The notes below the pieces were generated by a model. It saw only the letters and a program-made list of their open reading frames with translations. It was not told the origin of the DNA and did no database searches. Positions 1 through 5,519 of a stretch of 6,741 nucleotides of DNA are shown here, piece after piece. Every line of letters begins with the position of its first letter. Position 1 is the stretch's first letter. The position numbers were made by a program, and so were the translations under genes. This DNA comes from Zoogloeaceae bacterium (lineage in GTDB: Bacteria > Pseudomonadota > Gammaproteobacteria > Burkholderiales > Rhodocyclaceae): contig JAIRZG010000019.1 of NCBI GenBank assembly GCA_031267345.1, forward strand, positions 1 through 6,741, read 5' to 3'.

Positions 1-2
1 AA

Positions 3-1310
3 TTGGAAAGCCTGCGCTCATTCGCCGGTTTGGGCTTCAAGGATTGCCCGGATGAGTGGGACGCGCCGTTCAAGCCCACCGGAGGTAGCGAGTATTTCTT
101 TTGGCCGTTATTGACGGACTTGATGCCGTGGCAACATTCGGGCGTACAGGCAAAACGCACCTGGCCGATTGGAGCAACAGTGGAAGTCTTGCGGGAACGC
201 TGGCGTCAATTACTTGCTGCGTCTGACCGTTCAACTGCCCTCAAGGAAACCCGTGACCGCAAGACAACGAGTCGGGTTGACGCGTTATTCGCTCCTTCCG
301 CTGAAGAATTGACATCTATCGCCCGACTTGACCGCGACGCCCAGCCGGAAACCATCGTTCGTTACGGCTATCGCTCTTTTGACCGGCATTATTTGATTGC
401 AGACAACCGGATTGCCGATTATCTTCGTCCAGACTTATGGCATACAGTCTCTGCCTCGCAGTTGTTTTTTGCGAGCCAATTTTCTCAACCATTGGGCAGC
501 GGCCCTGCCTTAACGACCTGCGCCGAAGTTCCGGACTTGGATTTCTTTCGTGGTTCTTATGGCGCGAAAAACATTTTCCCGTTTTACCGCGACGCTGAAG
601 CCAAGTACGCCAACCTCCATCCGGAACTGCTTTCTATTTTGGCGGCGTATCATGGTCAGCCTGTCTCCCCGGAAGACTTCGCCGCCTACCTCTATGGCAT
701 TCTCGCGCAACCCGCGTTCACGGAACGTTTTCACGGCGAACTGGCGAGCCGCGAACTGCGTCTGCCCCTGACGCGCGATGCGGCGCTGTTCCAAAGCGTT
801 GCGGTCATTGGACGCGAATTGCTTTATTTGCACACCTACGGCGAGCGTTTCGCGGCAGACCAAACGTGGCCGCCGCCCACCGTAAAATGCCTCAAGGCCG
901 TCCCCGCCGGACAATTACCCGAAAATTTCAATTACGATGGCGTCGCGCGGGTCATCCGGGTGGATTCCGGCGAATTCGGTCCCGTGGATGTCGGAGTGTG
1001 GGAATACGAAGTCTCCGGCCTGAAAGTGGTGCAATCGTGGCTCGGCTATCGCATGAGAAACCGCAAGGGCAAAAAATCCTCGCCGCTCGACGACATCACG
1101 CCGACAGGCTGGAACAGCGACTATACGAGTGAATTCCTCCGCCTGCTCAACCTGCTCACCCGCACACTGGCCTTGCATCCACGACAAGCGGAATTGCTCG
1201 ACGACATTCTGTGTGGTTCCTTGTTCGACGCGGACGAACTACCTCCTGTCCCGCCGCAATGGCGCAAAGCGCCCACGACCCATGCCGCGCAAGGCAGTCT
1301 GGACGTTTAG
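3..1310 (+). CDS. Type ISP restriction-modification enzyme, C-terminal part (5' truncated by window edge)
   Basis: The frame is open from the window edge, so the TTG at position 3 is not a start and the real start lies upstream. The visible 435 residues match my memory of the C-terminal part of Type ISP enzymes (LlaGI/LlaBIII type), single proteins joining nuclease, helicase, adenine methyltransferase and target-recognition domain (TRD). Residues about 1-115 would be the end of the methyltransferase part. The conserved block around RYGYRSFDRHY (120-130) and LRPDLWH (141-147) marks the passage into the TRD, followed by NIFPFYRDAE (190-199). Further blocks are the YLYGILAQPAF segment (229-239), LRLPLTRD (252-259), and the region around VWEYEVSGLKVVQSWLGYRM (332-351), with a basic RNRKGKK patch after it. 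The C-terminal tail is loose and proline-rich. Nuclease and helicase motifs are outside the window. Its base composition is lower in G+C at its start (about 48% in one line counted) than in later core genes, fitting an acquired defence gene. The family call is fairly secure; DNA specificity cannot be read. Confidence 0.8.
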   Translation: MESLRSFAGLGFKDCPDEWDAPFKPTGGSEYFFWPLLTDLMPWQHSGVQAKRTWPIGATVEVLRERWRQLLAASDRSTALKETRDRKTTSRVDALFAPSAEELTSIARLDRDAQPETIVRYGYRSFDRHYLIADNRIADYLRPDLWHTVSASQLFFASQFSQPLGSGPALTTCAEVPDLDFFRGSYGAKNIFPFYRDAEAKYANLHPELLSILAAYHGQPVSPEDFAAYLYGILAQPAFTERFHGELASRELRLPLTRDAALFQSVAVIGRELLYLHTYGERFAADQTWPPPTVKCLKAVPAGQLPENFNYDGVARVIRVDSGEFGPVDVGVWEYEVSGLKVVQSWLGYRMRNRKGKKSSPLDDITPTGWNSDYTSEFLRLLNLLTRTLALHPRQAELLDDILCGSLFDADELPPVPPQWRKAPTTHAAQGSLDV

Positions 1311-1340
1311 GCGGGTTGCCTCGTTCTGTGTTTGCCTGGA

Positions 1341-1370
1341 TTGCCGTATCGCGCGCAAATGAATTACAAT
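1341..1370 (+). promoter_or_regulatory. Sigma70-like promoter for greA leader
   Basis: A -35-like TTGCCG (1341-1346, 4 of 6 consensus bases) and a -10-like TACAAT (1365-1370, 5 of 6) are separated by 18 bases. Transcription would start near 1376. The site lies in the gap after the ISP gene and before greA, with a terminator hairpin starting only about 10 bases beyond the predicted start. Confidence 0.5.
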
Positions 1371-1386
1371 CCGGCATCTACACGAT

Positions 1387-1430
1387 AAACCGCCGGAACG
1401 CCATGCCTCTACGGGTATCCGGCGGTTTTT
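1387..1430 (+). terminator. Intrinsic terminator or attenuator in greA leader
   Basis: A perfect 11-base-pair stem pairs 1387-1397 (AAACCGCCGGA) with 1418-1428 (TCCGGCGGTTT), with a 20-base loop, and the 3' arm runs into a T tract (1426-1430). It is the best intrinsic terminator in the window. It could end the ISP transcript. Because a promoter sits just upstream and greA starts 40 bases downstream, it could equally act as an attenuator that limits read-through into greA and releases a short leader RNA of about 50-55 nt. Confidence 0.8.
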
Positions 1431-1474
1431 CATTGTCATTGGCAAAACAGGACATTCAAACAGGAAAACCATGA
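1403..1474 (+). other. Possible 23-codon leader ORF overlapping the greA start
   Basis: An ATG in the loop of the terminator hairpin opens a frame of 23 codons (MPLRVSGG... to ...QTGKP). Its stop TGA overlaps the greA start as ATGA (1471-1474), the usual geometry of translational coupling. Against it: only a weak GGA lies upstream as ribosome site, the same frame is also open well upstream, and any frame ending in ATGA produces this overlap. I list it as a possibility only. Confidence 0.15.
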
Positions 1475-1947
1475 GCAAAATACCATTGACCGTCAACGGC
1501 GCGGAAAAACTGCGGACGGAACTGCATCAACTGAAAACCAGAGACCGCCCCGGCGTGGTTGCCGCCATTGCCGAAGCGCGTTCGCACGGCGACCTGTCGG
1601 AAAACGCCGAATACGACGCCGCCAAGGAGCGGCAGGGGTTTATCGAAGGCCGCATCAAGGAAGTGGAAAGCAAGCTCGCCCATGCCCAGATCATCGATCC
1701 GAAGGCGCTGGACGCCGATGGTCGCTGCGTCTTTGGCGCGACCGTGGATATGGAAGATCAGCTTTCCGGCGAGGCGCTGACCTACCAGATTGTCGGTGAG
1801 GACGAAGCCGACATCAAACAGGGCAAAATTTCCATCAACTCCCCCATGTCCCGCGCCCTGATCGGCAAATACGTCGGCGACATCGTCCAGGTGCAGGCGC
1901 CTGGCGGAACGCGCGAATTCGAGATTCTGGATGTGCGCTACGAGTAG
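1471..1947 (+). CDS. greA: Transcription elongation factor GreA
   Basis: The product is the 158-residue transcript-cleavage factor that enters the secondary channel of RNA polymerase and stimulates endonucleolytic cleavage of backtracked RNA, rescuing stalled complexes. The length is the same as E. coli GreA. Residues 1-75 form the antiparallel coiled coil; its tip carries SHGDLSENAEY (38-48) with the two acidic residues D41 and E44 that coordinate the catalytic Mg2+. Residues about 80-158 are the FKBP-like globular domain, with SPMSRALIGKYVGD (residues 124-137) as the family's late signature. The start is supported by AGGA at 1462-1465, five bases before ATG. In many proteobacteria greA follows carB; here it follows a restriction-modification gene, so the upstream neighbourhood has probably been rearranged. 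Expression is likely controlled through the promoter and terminator in its leader. Confidence 0.97.
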   Translation: MSKIPLTVNGAEKLRTELHQLKTRDRPGVVAAIAEARSHGDLSENAEYDAAKERQGFIEGRIKEVESKLAHAQIIDPKALDADGRCVFGATVDMEDQLSGEALTYQIVGEDEADIKQGKISINSPMSRALIGKYVGDIVQVQAPGGTREFEILDVRYE

Positions 1948-1961
1948 GGCAAATCTGACGC

Positions 1962-2438
1962 ATGGTCGCGCCGATGGCGGCGGCGGATTTTTTTGAAGAC
2001 ATCCGGAAAATGGCGGCAAAGCTCGACGAATTACGCAAGGAAGAAGTTGCCGAAGCAGCAGCATCGGAAAGCGGGGATCGGGAATCAGGGATCAGAGGAC
2101 AGATCAGGCAGGGCGGTCCGCGAGCCGCTCCTGTCTCCGTCTGCGGTGTGGACGGGCGGTTGGGCTTGGGTGGTTTTTTTCACCCCCGGCGCGGCAACGC
2201 CAGGATAGCCCTCTCCCCCCTTGCGGGGGAGAGTTGGAGAGAGGGGGCAGCCGTTCCGTTTACAAGACGTTGGTCATGGCGGAACAATCGTTCCTTCTCC
2301 CACAAGGTTTTGCCTGTTTTCAGGCGGATTCCCCGAAAAGGGATTTTGCTGGAAGCGTCGACCTTTCCGACCGCCATCGCATGTGATTTTCAATGGCAAA
2401 CGCATTCATGCGATGGCTCCGGCCTTGCGGAGAATTGA
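1962..2438 (+). CDS. Doubtful hypothetical ORF (N-terminal part may be a gene remnant)
   Basis: This open frame of 158 codons begins 14 bases after greA. The first 40 or so residues read like a real protein segment: a short hydrophobic/acidic start (AAADFFEDIRKMAAKLDELR) followed by EEVAEAAASE, predicted amphipathic helix or coiled coil. From about 2070 the frame runs through GATC-rich repeats and the CT/GA-rich palindrome at 2211-2247, and the translation becomes low-quality and arginine/glycine-rich. No clear ribosome site precedes either candidate start (1962 or 1974). Most likely it is either spurious or the 5' remnant of a small gene whose end was replaced by repeat DNA. I recognise no family. 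Confidence 0.2.
   Translation: MVAPMAAADFFEDIRKMAAKLDELRKEEVAEAAASESGDRESGIRGQIRQGGPRAAPVSVCGVDGRLGLGGFFHPRRGNARIALSPLAGESWREGAAVPFTRRWSWRNNRSFSHKVLPVFRRIPRKGILLEASTFPTAIACDFQWQTHSCDGSGLAEN
2071..2110 (+). repeat. GATC-rich short repeat cluster, left copy
   Basis: Variants of a GGGATC/GGGAATC unit are strung together, for example GGGGATCGGGAATCAGGGAT (2073-2092), followed by further GATCAG-type words up to 2110. The ten bases ATCAGGGATC at 2084-2093 recur exactly, in inverted orientation, at 2451-2460. Such strings are common as intergenic repeats in proteobacteria; no specific family is claimed. Confidence 0.55.
2211..2247. repeat. CT/GA palindromic intergenic repeat
   Basis: CTCTCCCCC (2211-2219) pairs with GGGGGAGAG (2225-2233) as a 9-base-pair hairpin with a 5-base loop. 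A second half, GGAGAGAGGGGG (2236-2247), can pair with the same left arm, so two alternative hairpins exist. The G-strand portion 2225-2247 is also nearly mirror-symmetric about its central TTG. The pattern resembles the CCTCTCCCCC...GGGGGAGAG repeats scattered between genes in many beta- and gammaproteobacteria. Confidence 0.65.
2373..2417. repeat. 11-base-pair inverted repeat upstream of ppk2
   Basis: GCCATCGCATG (2373-2383) and CATGCGATGGC (2407-2417) are perfect reverse complements separated by 23 bases, ending about 90 bases before the ppk2 start. No T tract follows, so it is not an intrinsic terminator. It could be a protein-binding operator, an RNA hairpin in a ppk2 leader, or part of a repeat element spanning this gap. 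Confidence 0.5.
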
Positions 2439-2440
2439 AT

Positions 2441-2463
2441 GCGAATCCCCGATCCCTGATCTA
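2441..2463 (-). repeat. GATC-rich short repeat, right inverted copy
   Basis: GAATCCCCGATCCCTGATC (2443-2461) is the inverted counterpart of the repeat cluster at 2071-2110; GATCCCTGAT (2451-2460) is an exact reverse complement of 2084-2093. Together the two copies bracket about 370 bases of structured, apparently non-coding DNA. Confidence 0.5.
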
Positions 2464-2504
2464 TAGTTACGCCTTGATTTTTTCATCCATCGACAGGAGC
2501 CGTC

Positions 2505-3695
2505 ATGCCCACTCCAAAAACGACAAGCCGGAGCAAAAAAACCTTGTCTGCCGTCCCAACCGCAAAACTACTCAAATCTCCCGCGCGTCCCCGTCCAGCG
2601 CGGGCGGGAGATGTCGCTGCCTCTTCCACGCAAGCCGGCATTGCGGCGTTTGAAGTCGAGCAGGCGACCACGGCGGCGCTGGAATCCAAGGTGGTCGCCA
2701 TGACGGATATTTTGCAGACCGCCGCCAAAAACGATCTGCAATCCGTCGCCAGCACCCTGAAAACCATACTCGCGGGTGCGTCGCCCGATGATGTGGCGGC
2801 CTTGCGTGACGTTTTCCTGAAACAGTCCAACGGTTTTGGCTTTGACGGGGCGCGAATAACGCGCCCCGACGACATTCTGTCCGATGACTGGCGCACTGGC
2901 GGCTACCCCTACAAAAACTTGATGTCGCGCAAAAATTACGAGCGGCAGAAATACCAGTTGCAAGTGGAATTGTTGAAGCTGCAAGCCTGGGTGAAGGAAA
3001 CCGGGCAGCGGGTGGTGATTCTTTTTGAAGGCCGTGACGCGGCGGGCAAGGGCGGCACCATCAAGCGTTTCATGGAACACCTGAATCCGCGCGGCGCGAA
3101 GGTGATCGCGCTGGAAAAACCTTCGGAAGTGGAACGCGGTCAGTGGTATTTCCAGCGTTACATCCAGCATTTGCCCACGACGGGCGAAATCGTGCTGTTT
3201 GACCGTTCTTGGTACAACCGCGCCGGCGTGGAGCGGGTGATGAGTTTCTGCACGTCGGATGAATACGCGGAATTCATGCGCCAATGTCCGGAATTTGAGC
3301 GGAATCTCGCGCGCAGCGGCATTCACCTGATCAAGTTCTGGTTTTCCGTGAGCCGTGACGAGCAGCGTCGCCGTTTCAAGGAACGCAAGACCCATCCCCT
3401 GAAGCAGTGGAAACTCTCGCCCGTCGACATGGCCTCGCTGGACAAATGGGATGATTACACCAAAGCCAAGGAAGCCATGTTTTTTTACACGGACACCGCC
3501 GACGCGCCCTGGACGGTAGTGAAATCCGACTGCAAAAAGCGCGCGCGTCTGAACGCCATGCGCTATGTGCTGCACAAACTCCCCTATGCCAACAAGGATA
3601 CGGAACGTGTCGGCCATCTTGACGCCCTGTTGGTGGGACGCGCCAATGTGGTGCACGAACTGGGCGAACAGGAAGGCGGAACGCCGTTATTGTGA
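2505..3695 (+). CDS. ppk2: Class I polyphosphate kinase 2 (PPK2)
   Basis: A cytoplasmic P-loop kinase of the PPK2 family, which transfers phosphate from inorganic polyphosphate to nucleoside diphosphates (ADP/GDP to ATP/GTP) and can run in reverse. The catalytic domain covers about residues 135-365. It has Walker A GRDAAGKGGT (176-185), the polyP/nucleotide segment EKPSEVERGQWYFQRY (204-219), Walker B-type LFDRSWYNRAGVERV (231-245) with D233 and R234, and the lid region RRRFKERKTHPLKQWKLSP (288-306). The block SDCKKRARLNAMRYVLHKLPY (341-361) is typical of single-domain class I enzymes. An N-terminal extension of about 130 residues, with a K/R/P/A-rich start and then alanine-rich helices, makes it longer (396 aa) than the usual roughly 300. 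The start is supported by AGGAG (2495-2499), five bases before ATG. Its stop overlaps the start of miaA, so the two are probably co-translated. I saw no convincing promoter; TATAGT (2462-2467) lacks a well-spaced -35. Confidence 0.95.
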   Translation: MPTPKTTSRSKKTLSAVPTAKLLKSPARPRPARAGDVAASSTQAGIAAFEVEQATTAALESKVVAMTDILQTAAKNDLQSVASTLKTILAGASPDDVAALRDVFLKQSNGFGFDGARITRPDDILSDDWRTGGYPYKNLMSRKNYERQKYQLQVELLKLQAWVKETGQRVVILFEGRDAAGKGGTIKRFMEHLNPRGAKVIALEKPSEVERGQWYFQRYIQHLPTTGEIVLFDRSWYNRAGVERVMSFCTSDEYAEFMRQCPEFERNLARSGIHLIKFWFSVSRDEQRRRFKERKTHPLKQWKLSPVDMASLDKWDDYTKAKEAMFFYTDTADAPWTVVKSDCKKRARLNAMRYVLHKLPYANKDTERVGHLDALLVGRANVVHELGEQEGGTPLL

Positions 3696-4633
3696 GTCTG
3701 CCTCCCGCCCTTTTGTTGATGGGGCCGACCGCCAGCGGCAAGACGGCGCGGGCGCTGGAACTGGCGCGGCGGTTTCCGCTGGAGATTATCAGCGTCGATT
3801 CGGCGCTGGTCTTCAAGGACATGAACATCGGCGTCGCCAAGCCGGACGCGGCGACGCTTGCCGAATTTCCGCATCGGCTCATCGACCTCATCAGCCCGGA
3901 AGAACGCTATTCCGCCGCCCGTTTTCGGGAAGACGCGCTCGCCGCCATGACGGAAATCACCGCCGCCGGACGCGTCCCGTTGCTGGTCGGCGGTACTTCG
4001 CTGTATTACAAGGCGCTACTGGAAGGTCTGGCGGATTTGCCGCCAGCCGATGCCGCCACCCGCGTTGCGCTGGAGGCGGAAGCGCGGGAAAAGGGCTGGC
4101 CTGCCCTGCACGCGGAACTGGCGACGCGCGACCCGCAAACCGCCGCCCACCTCGCCCCGCACGACAGCCAGCGCATCCAGCGGGCATTGGAAGTCTGCCG
4201 CCTCGGCGGTCGTCCCATGTCGGAATTGCTGGTCAGCGGTAAAAGCGCCCCGCCGCCCTGGCGGTTTTTGTCGTTGGCGTTGCTGCCTTCGGATCGCGGC
4301 GTATTGCACGAACGCATCGCGGCGCGTTTTCGGACGATGCTGGCGGACGGCCTGATCGAAGAAGTGGAAACCCTGCGCCGCCGCTATGTTCTCTCTCCCG
4401 ACCTGCCTTCCATGCGTGCCGTGGGCTATCGACAGGTGTGGGCGTGGATGGAAGGCGCATTCAGCCGCGCCGAACTCACCAACCGGGGCATTTTCGCCAC
4501 TCGCCAACTCGCCAAACGGCAAATCACCTGGCTGACCAACAGCCTGACTGGCGAAGGGTTTGACTGTCTGGATGCCAGGCTTGATGAACGGCTGGCGGAA
4601 CGGGTAGCGGAATTTTTGCGTTGCAGCGGATGA
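3692..4633 (+). CDS. miaA: tRNA dimethylallyltransferase MiaA
   Basis: MiaA transfers the dimethylallyl group to N6 of A37 in tRNAs reading UNN codons, the first step to ms2i6A. The 313-residue length matches the family (E. coli 316). Visible motifs are the P-loop GPTASGKT (11-18), SVDSALVFKDMNIGVAKP (34-51), PHRLIDLISPEERYSAARF (61-79), VGGTSLYYKALLEGLADLP (about 96-114), the tRNA-binding helical insert in the middle, DSQRIQRALEV, and the late MRAVGYRQVWAW block. In the second motif the usual VY and GTAKP read VF (F41) and GVAKP (V48). The start is GTG at 3692, overlapping the ppk2 stop as GTGA, with purine-rich GGAAGGCGGA (3671-3680) upstream. The next ATG (3719) would remove the strand before the P-loop, so GTG is preferred. 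The usual mutL and hfq neighbours are absent; its partner here is ppk2. Confidence 0.97.
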   Translation: MSLPPALLLMGPTASGKTARALELARRFPLEIISVDSALVFKDMNIGVAKPDAATLAEFPHRLIDLISPEERYSAARFREDALAAMTEITAAGRVPLLVGGTSLYYKALLEGLADLPPADAATRVALEAEAREKGWPALHAELATRDPQTAAHLAPHDSQRIQRALEVCRLGGRPMSELLVSGKSAPPPWRFLSLALLPSDRGVLHERIAARFRTMLADGLIEEVETLRRRYVLSPDLPSMRAVGYRQVWAWMEGAFSRAELTNRGIFATRQLAKRQITWLTNSLTGEGFDCLDARLDERLAERVAEFLRCSG

Positions 4634-4825
4634 CCATATCACCTGCAACAAGGCAGTCCGCACTGGGCAAAAAACAGTGCCGTCGTCCGGGCGATAACCG
4701 GCGTTATGCTGGAATAATGAACTTTCTTCATGCCATTATGAATATTTGGTATATACATGATGCCGGACATCGTGTAGAGTGCCAAATTGAATAATTTTTT
4801 CACATGCCCGCAAGGAGTAAACAGG
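4634..4825. other. Intergenic gap after miaA, G+C drop, weak hairpins
   Basis: This gap holds no credible gene. A hairpin pairs ATAAC (4694-4698) with GTTAT (4703-4707) but has no T tract, so no clear miaA terminator is visible. A second weak palindromic stretch lies at 4714-4739 (ATAATGAA...TTCAT..ATTAT). From about 4711 the sequence turns AT-rich (TATATA at 4750-4755, a T tract at 4795-4800), marking entry into the accessory segment. I could not assign a promoter with both boxes in good spacing. Confidence 0.4.
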
Positions 4826-4941
4826 ATGAAAGCATGGCTCAAGCACGGTTTTGGTCTTTTGATTTTCTGGCAGGACTGATCTTCACGGGTGGGTTGCTGG
4901 CGGACGATCAGACTCAACTCAACCTACGTTCCGAAAATTGA
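4826..4941 (+). pseudogene. Decayed paralogue of the 5' end of the gene at 4976
   Basis: From ATG 4826 the reading is MKAWLKHGFGLLIFWQD and then a stop (4877-4879). The first 35 bases match the start of the gene at 4976 at about 28 positions (MKAWLKHGFG against MKTWFKYSLG), and both have GGAGTAA-type ribosome sites upstream. Adding one T to the short T run at 4857-4860 restores a signal-peptide-like frame: residues LFDFLAGLIFTGGLLADDQ, then a stop at 4939-4941. That frame aligns with SASLIFLSGTTTAMASE of the intact gene. This looks like a duplicate that lost a base in the T run and whose mature part is gone or truncated. Alternatively it is a leader peptide, which I consider less likely. Confidence 0.6.
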
Positions 4942-4975
4942 TTCTTTCACACACAACAATACAGGAGTAACAAAA

Positions 4976-5479
4976 ATGAAAACATGGTTCAAGTATAGTT
5001 TGGGTCTTTCTGCAAGTTTGATTTTTTTGTCTGGCACTACTACTGCGATGGCAAGCGAACCAATTCCAATCGGAAACAGAGATGCGTTTGAAAAGCAGTA
5101 TATCAATTGTATTGAATCAGGGTTGAAGGATAAATGTTTTGTTTCAATATTTTCAGGACACCTCACGCCGAACATCAAGAATGCAGAGGAAGGATTGAAT
5201 AACCTTAACGAAATTTATCTAAAAAATCAGATGGCGGGGTCTCCTGTTTACAAAGTTCATGCCATAGATAAAACAATGAGAGCGGGTGTGTTTGATAGTA
5301 GAACATACCTGATTGAACGTTTTGATGGTAGTTTTATCGGATGCTATATAATTTTCAGGAATATACAGGAGAAGTGGTATGTTTATGCGTTTCGTATGCA
5401 GGAATCAGACGAGTTTATACGCAAGCTTCTGGATTCTACGGCGCTTTTTTCGCTTGATGCTGATCAACAATGGCAATGA
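4976..5479 (+). CDS. Small exported protein of unknown function, upstream of FrpC-like gene
   Basis: A 167-residue protein with a classical Sec signal peptide: basic start MKTWFKYS, hydrophobic core LGLSASLIFLSG, and a likely cleavage after AMA (residue 26). There is no lipobox cysteine at +1. The mature part is about 140 residues with C45, C54 and C113, an N-terminal helix-like region, and a later strand-rich stretch (YLIERFDGSFIGCY, then WYVYAFRM). That order of helices followed by antiparallel strands is loosely NTF2/SnoaL-like, but I do not recognise a family. The ATG at 4976 is chosen because GGAGTAA lies just before it (from 4965) and because the signal peptide begins there; the frame is open further upstream without support. 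The gene is AT-rich (about 38% G+C in one line), unlike the core genes. It precedes the FrpC-like gene by 40 bases, suggesting an operon and a partner, export or immunity role (inference). Confidence 0.8.
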   Translation: MKTWFKYSLGLSASLIFLSGTTTAMASEPIPIGNRDAFEKQYINCIESGLKDKCFVSIFSGHLTPNIKNAEEGLNNLNEIYLKNQMAGSPVYKVHAIDKTMRAGVFDSRTYLIERFDGSFIGCYIIFRNIQEKWYVYAFRMQESDEFIRKLLDSTALFSLDADQQWQ

Positions 5480-5498
5480 TCAGTGTTGATCTGTTTTC
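5462..5498 (+). terminator. Hairpin over the stop codon, terminator- or attenuator-like
   Basis: GATCAACA (5462-5469) pairs perfectly with TGTTGATC (5484-5491), with a 14-base loop that contains the TGA stop (5477-5479) of the upstream gene, followed by TGTTTTC. The T tract is short and interrupted, so termination would be partial. It may lower expression of the downstream gene relative to the small exported protein. Three GATC sites fall within 30 bases here (5462, 5478, 5488). Confidence 0.4.
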
Positions 5499-5504
5499 AA
5501 ATTT

Positions 5505-5513
5505 AGAGGAGGT
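5505..5513 (+). promoter_or_regulatory. Strong Shine-Dalgarno site for the gene at 5520
   Basis: AGAGGAGGT is close to a full complement of the 16S 3' end and sits six bases before ATG 5520. It is by far the strongest ribosome site in the window and fixes the start of the large gene. Confidence 0.8.
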
Positions 5514-5519
5514 TGTATC

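Noticed and set aside
1456..2064. Minus-strand open frame of 202 codons opposite greA
   Set aside because: It is a shadow of greA and its downstream flank; the greA active-site residues and ribosome site settle the strand.
2160..2190. T7 run at 2174-2180 considered as a greA terminator
   Set aside because: No stable stem lies immediately upstream of the T run; the only pairing (GGGTG with CACCC) places the T run in the loop.
2568..3656. Long minus-strand open frame of 362 codons opposite ppk2
   Set aside because: It lies entirely over ppk2, whose kinase motifs are unmistakable on the + strand; the minus frame is a G+C-driven shadow without recognisable motifs or ribosome site.
4639..4917. 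Minus-strand open frame of 92 codons after miaA
   Set aside because: Its translation has no family resemblance, it overlaps the decayed signal-peptide copy on the + strand, and there is no clear ribosome site.
4889..4975. Upstream start for the exported protein at 4889
   Set aside because: It would put 29 polar residues before a clear signal peptide; GGAGTAA just before ATG 4976 and the signal peptide itself favour 4976.
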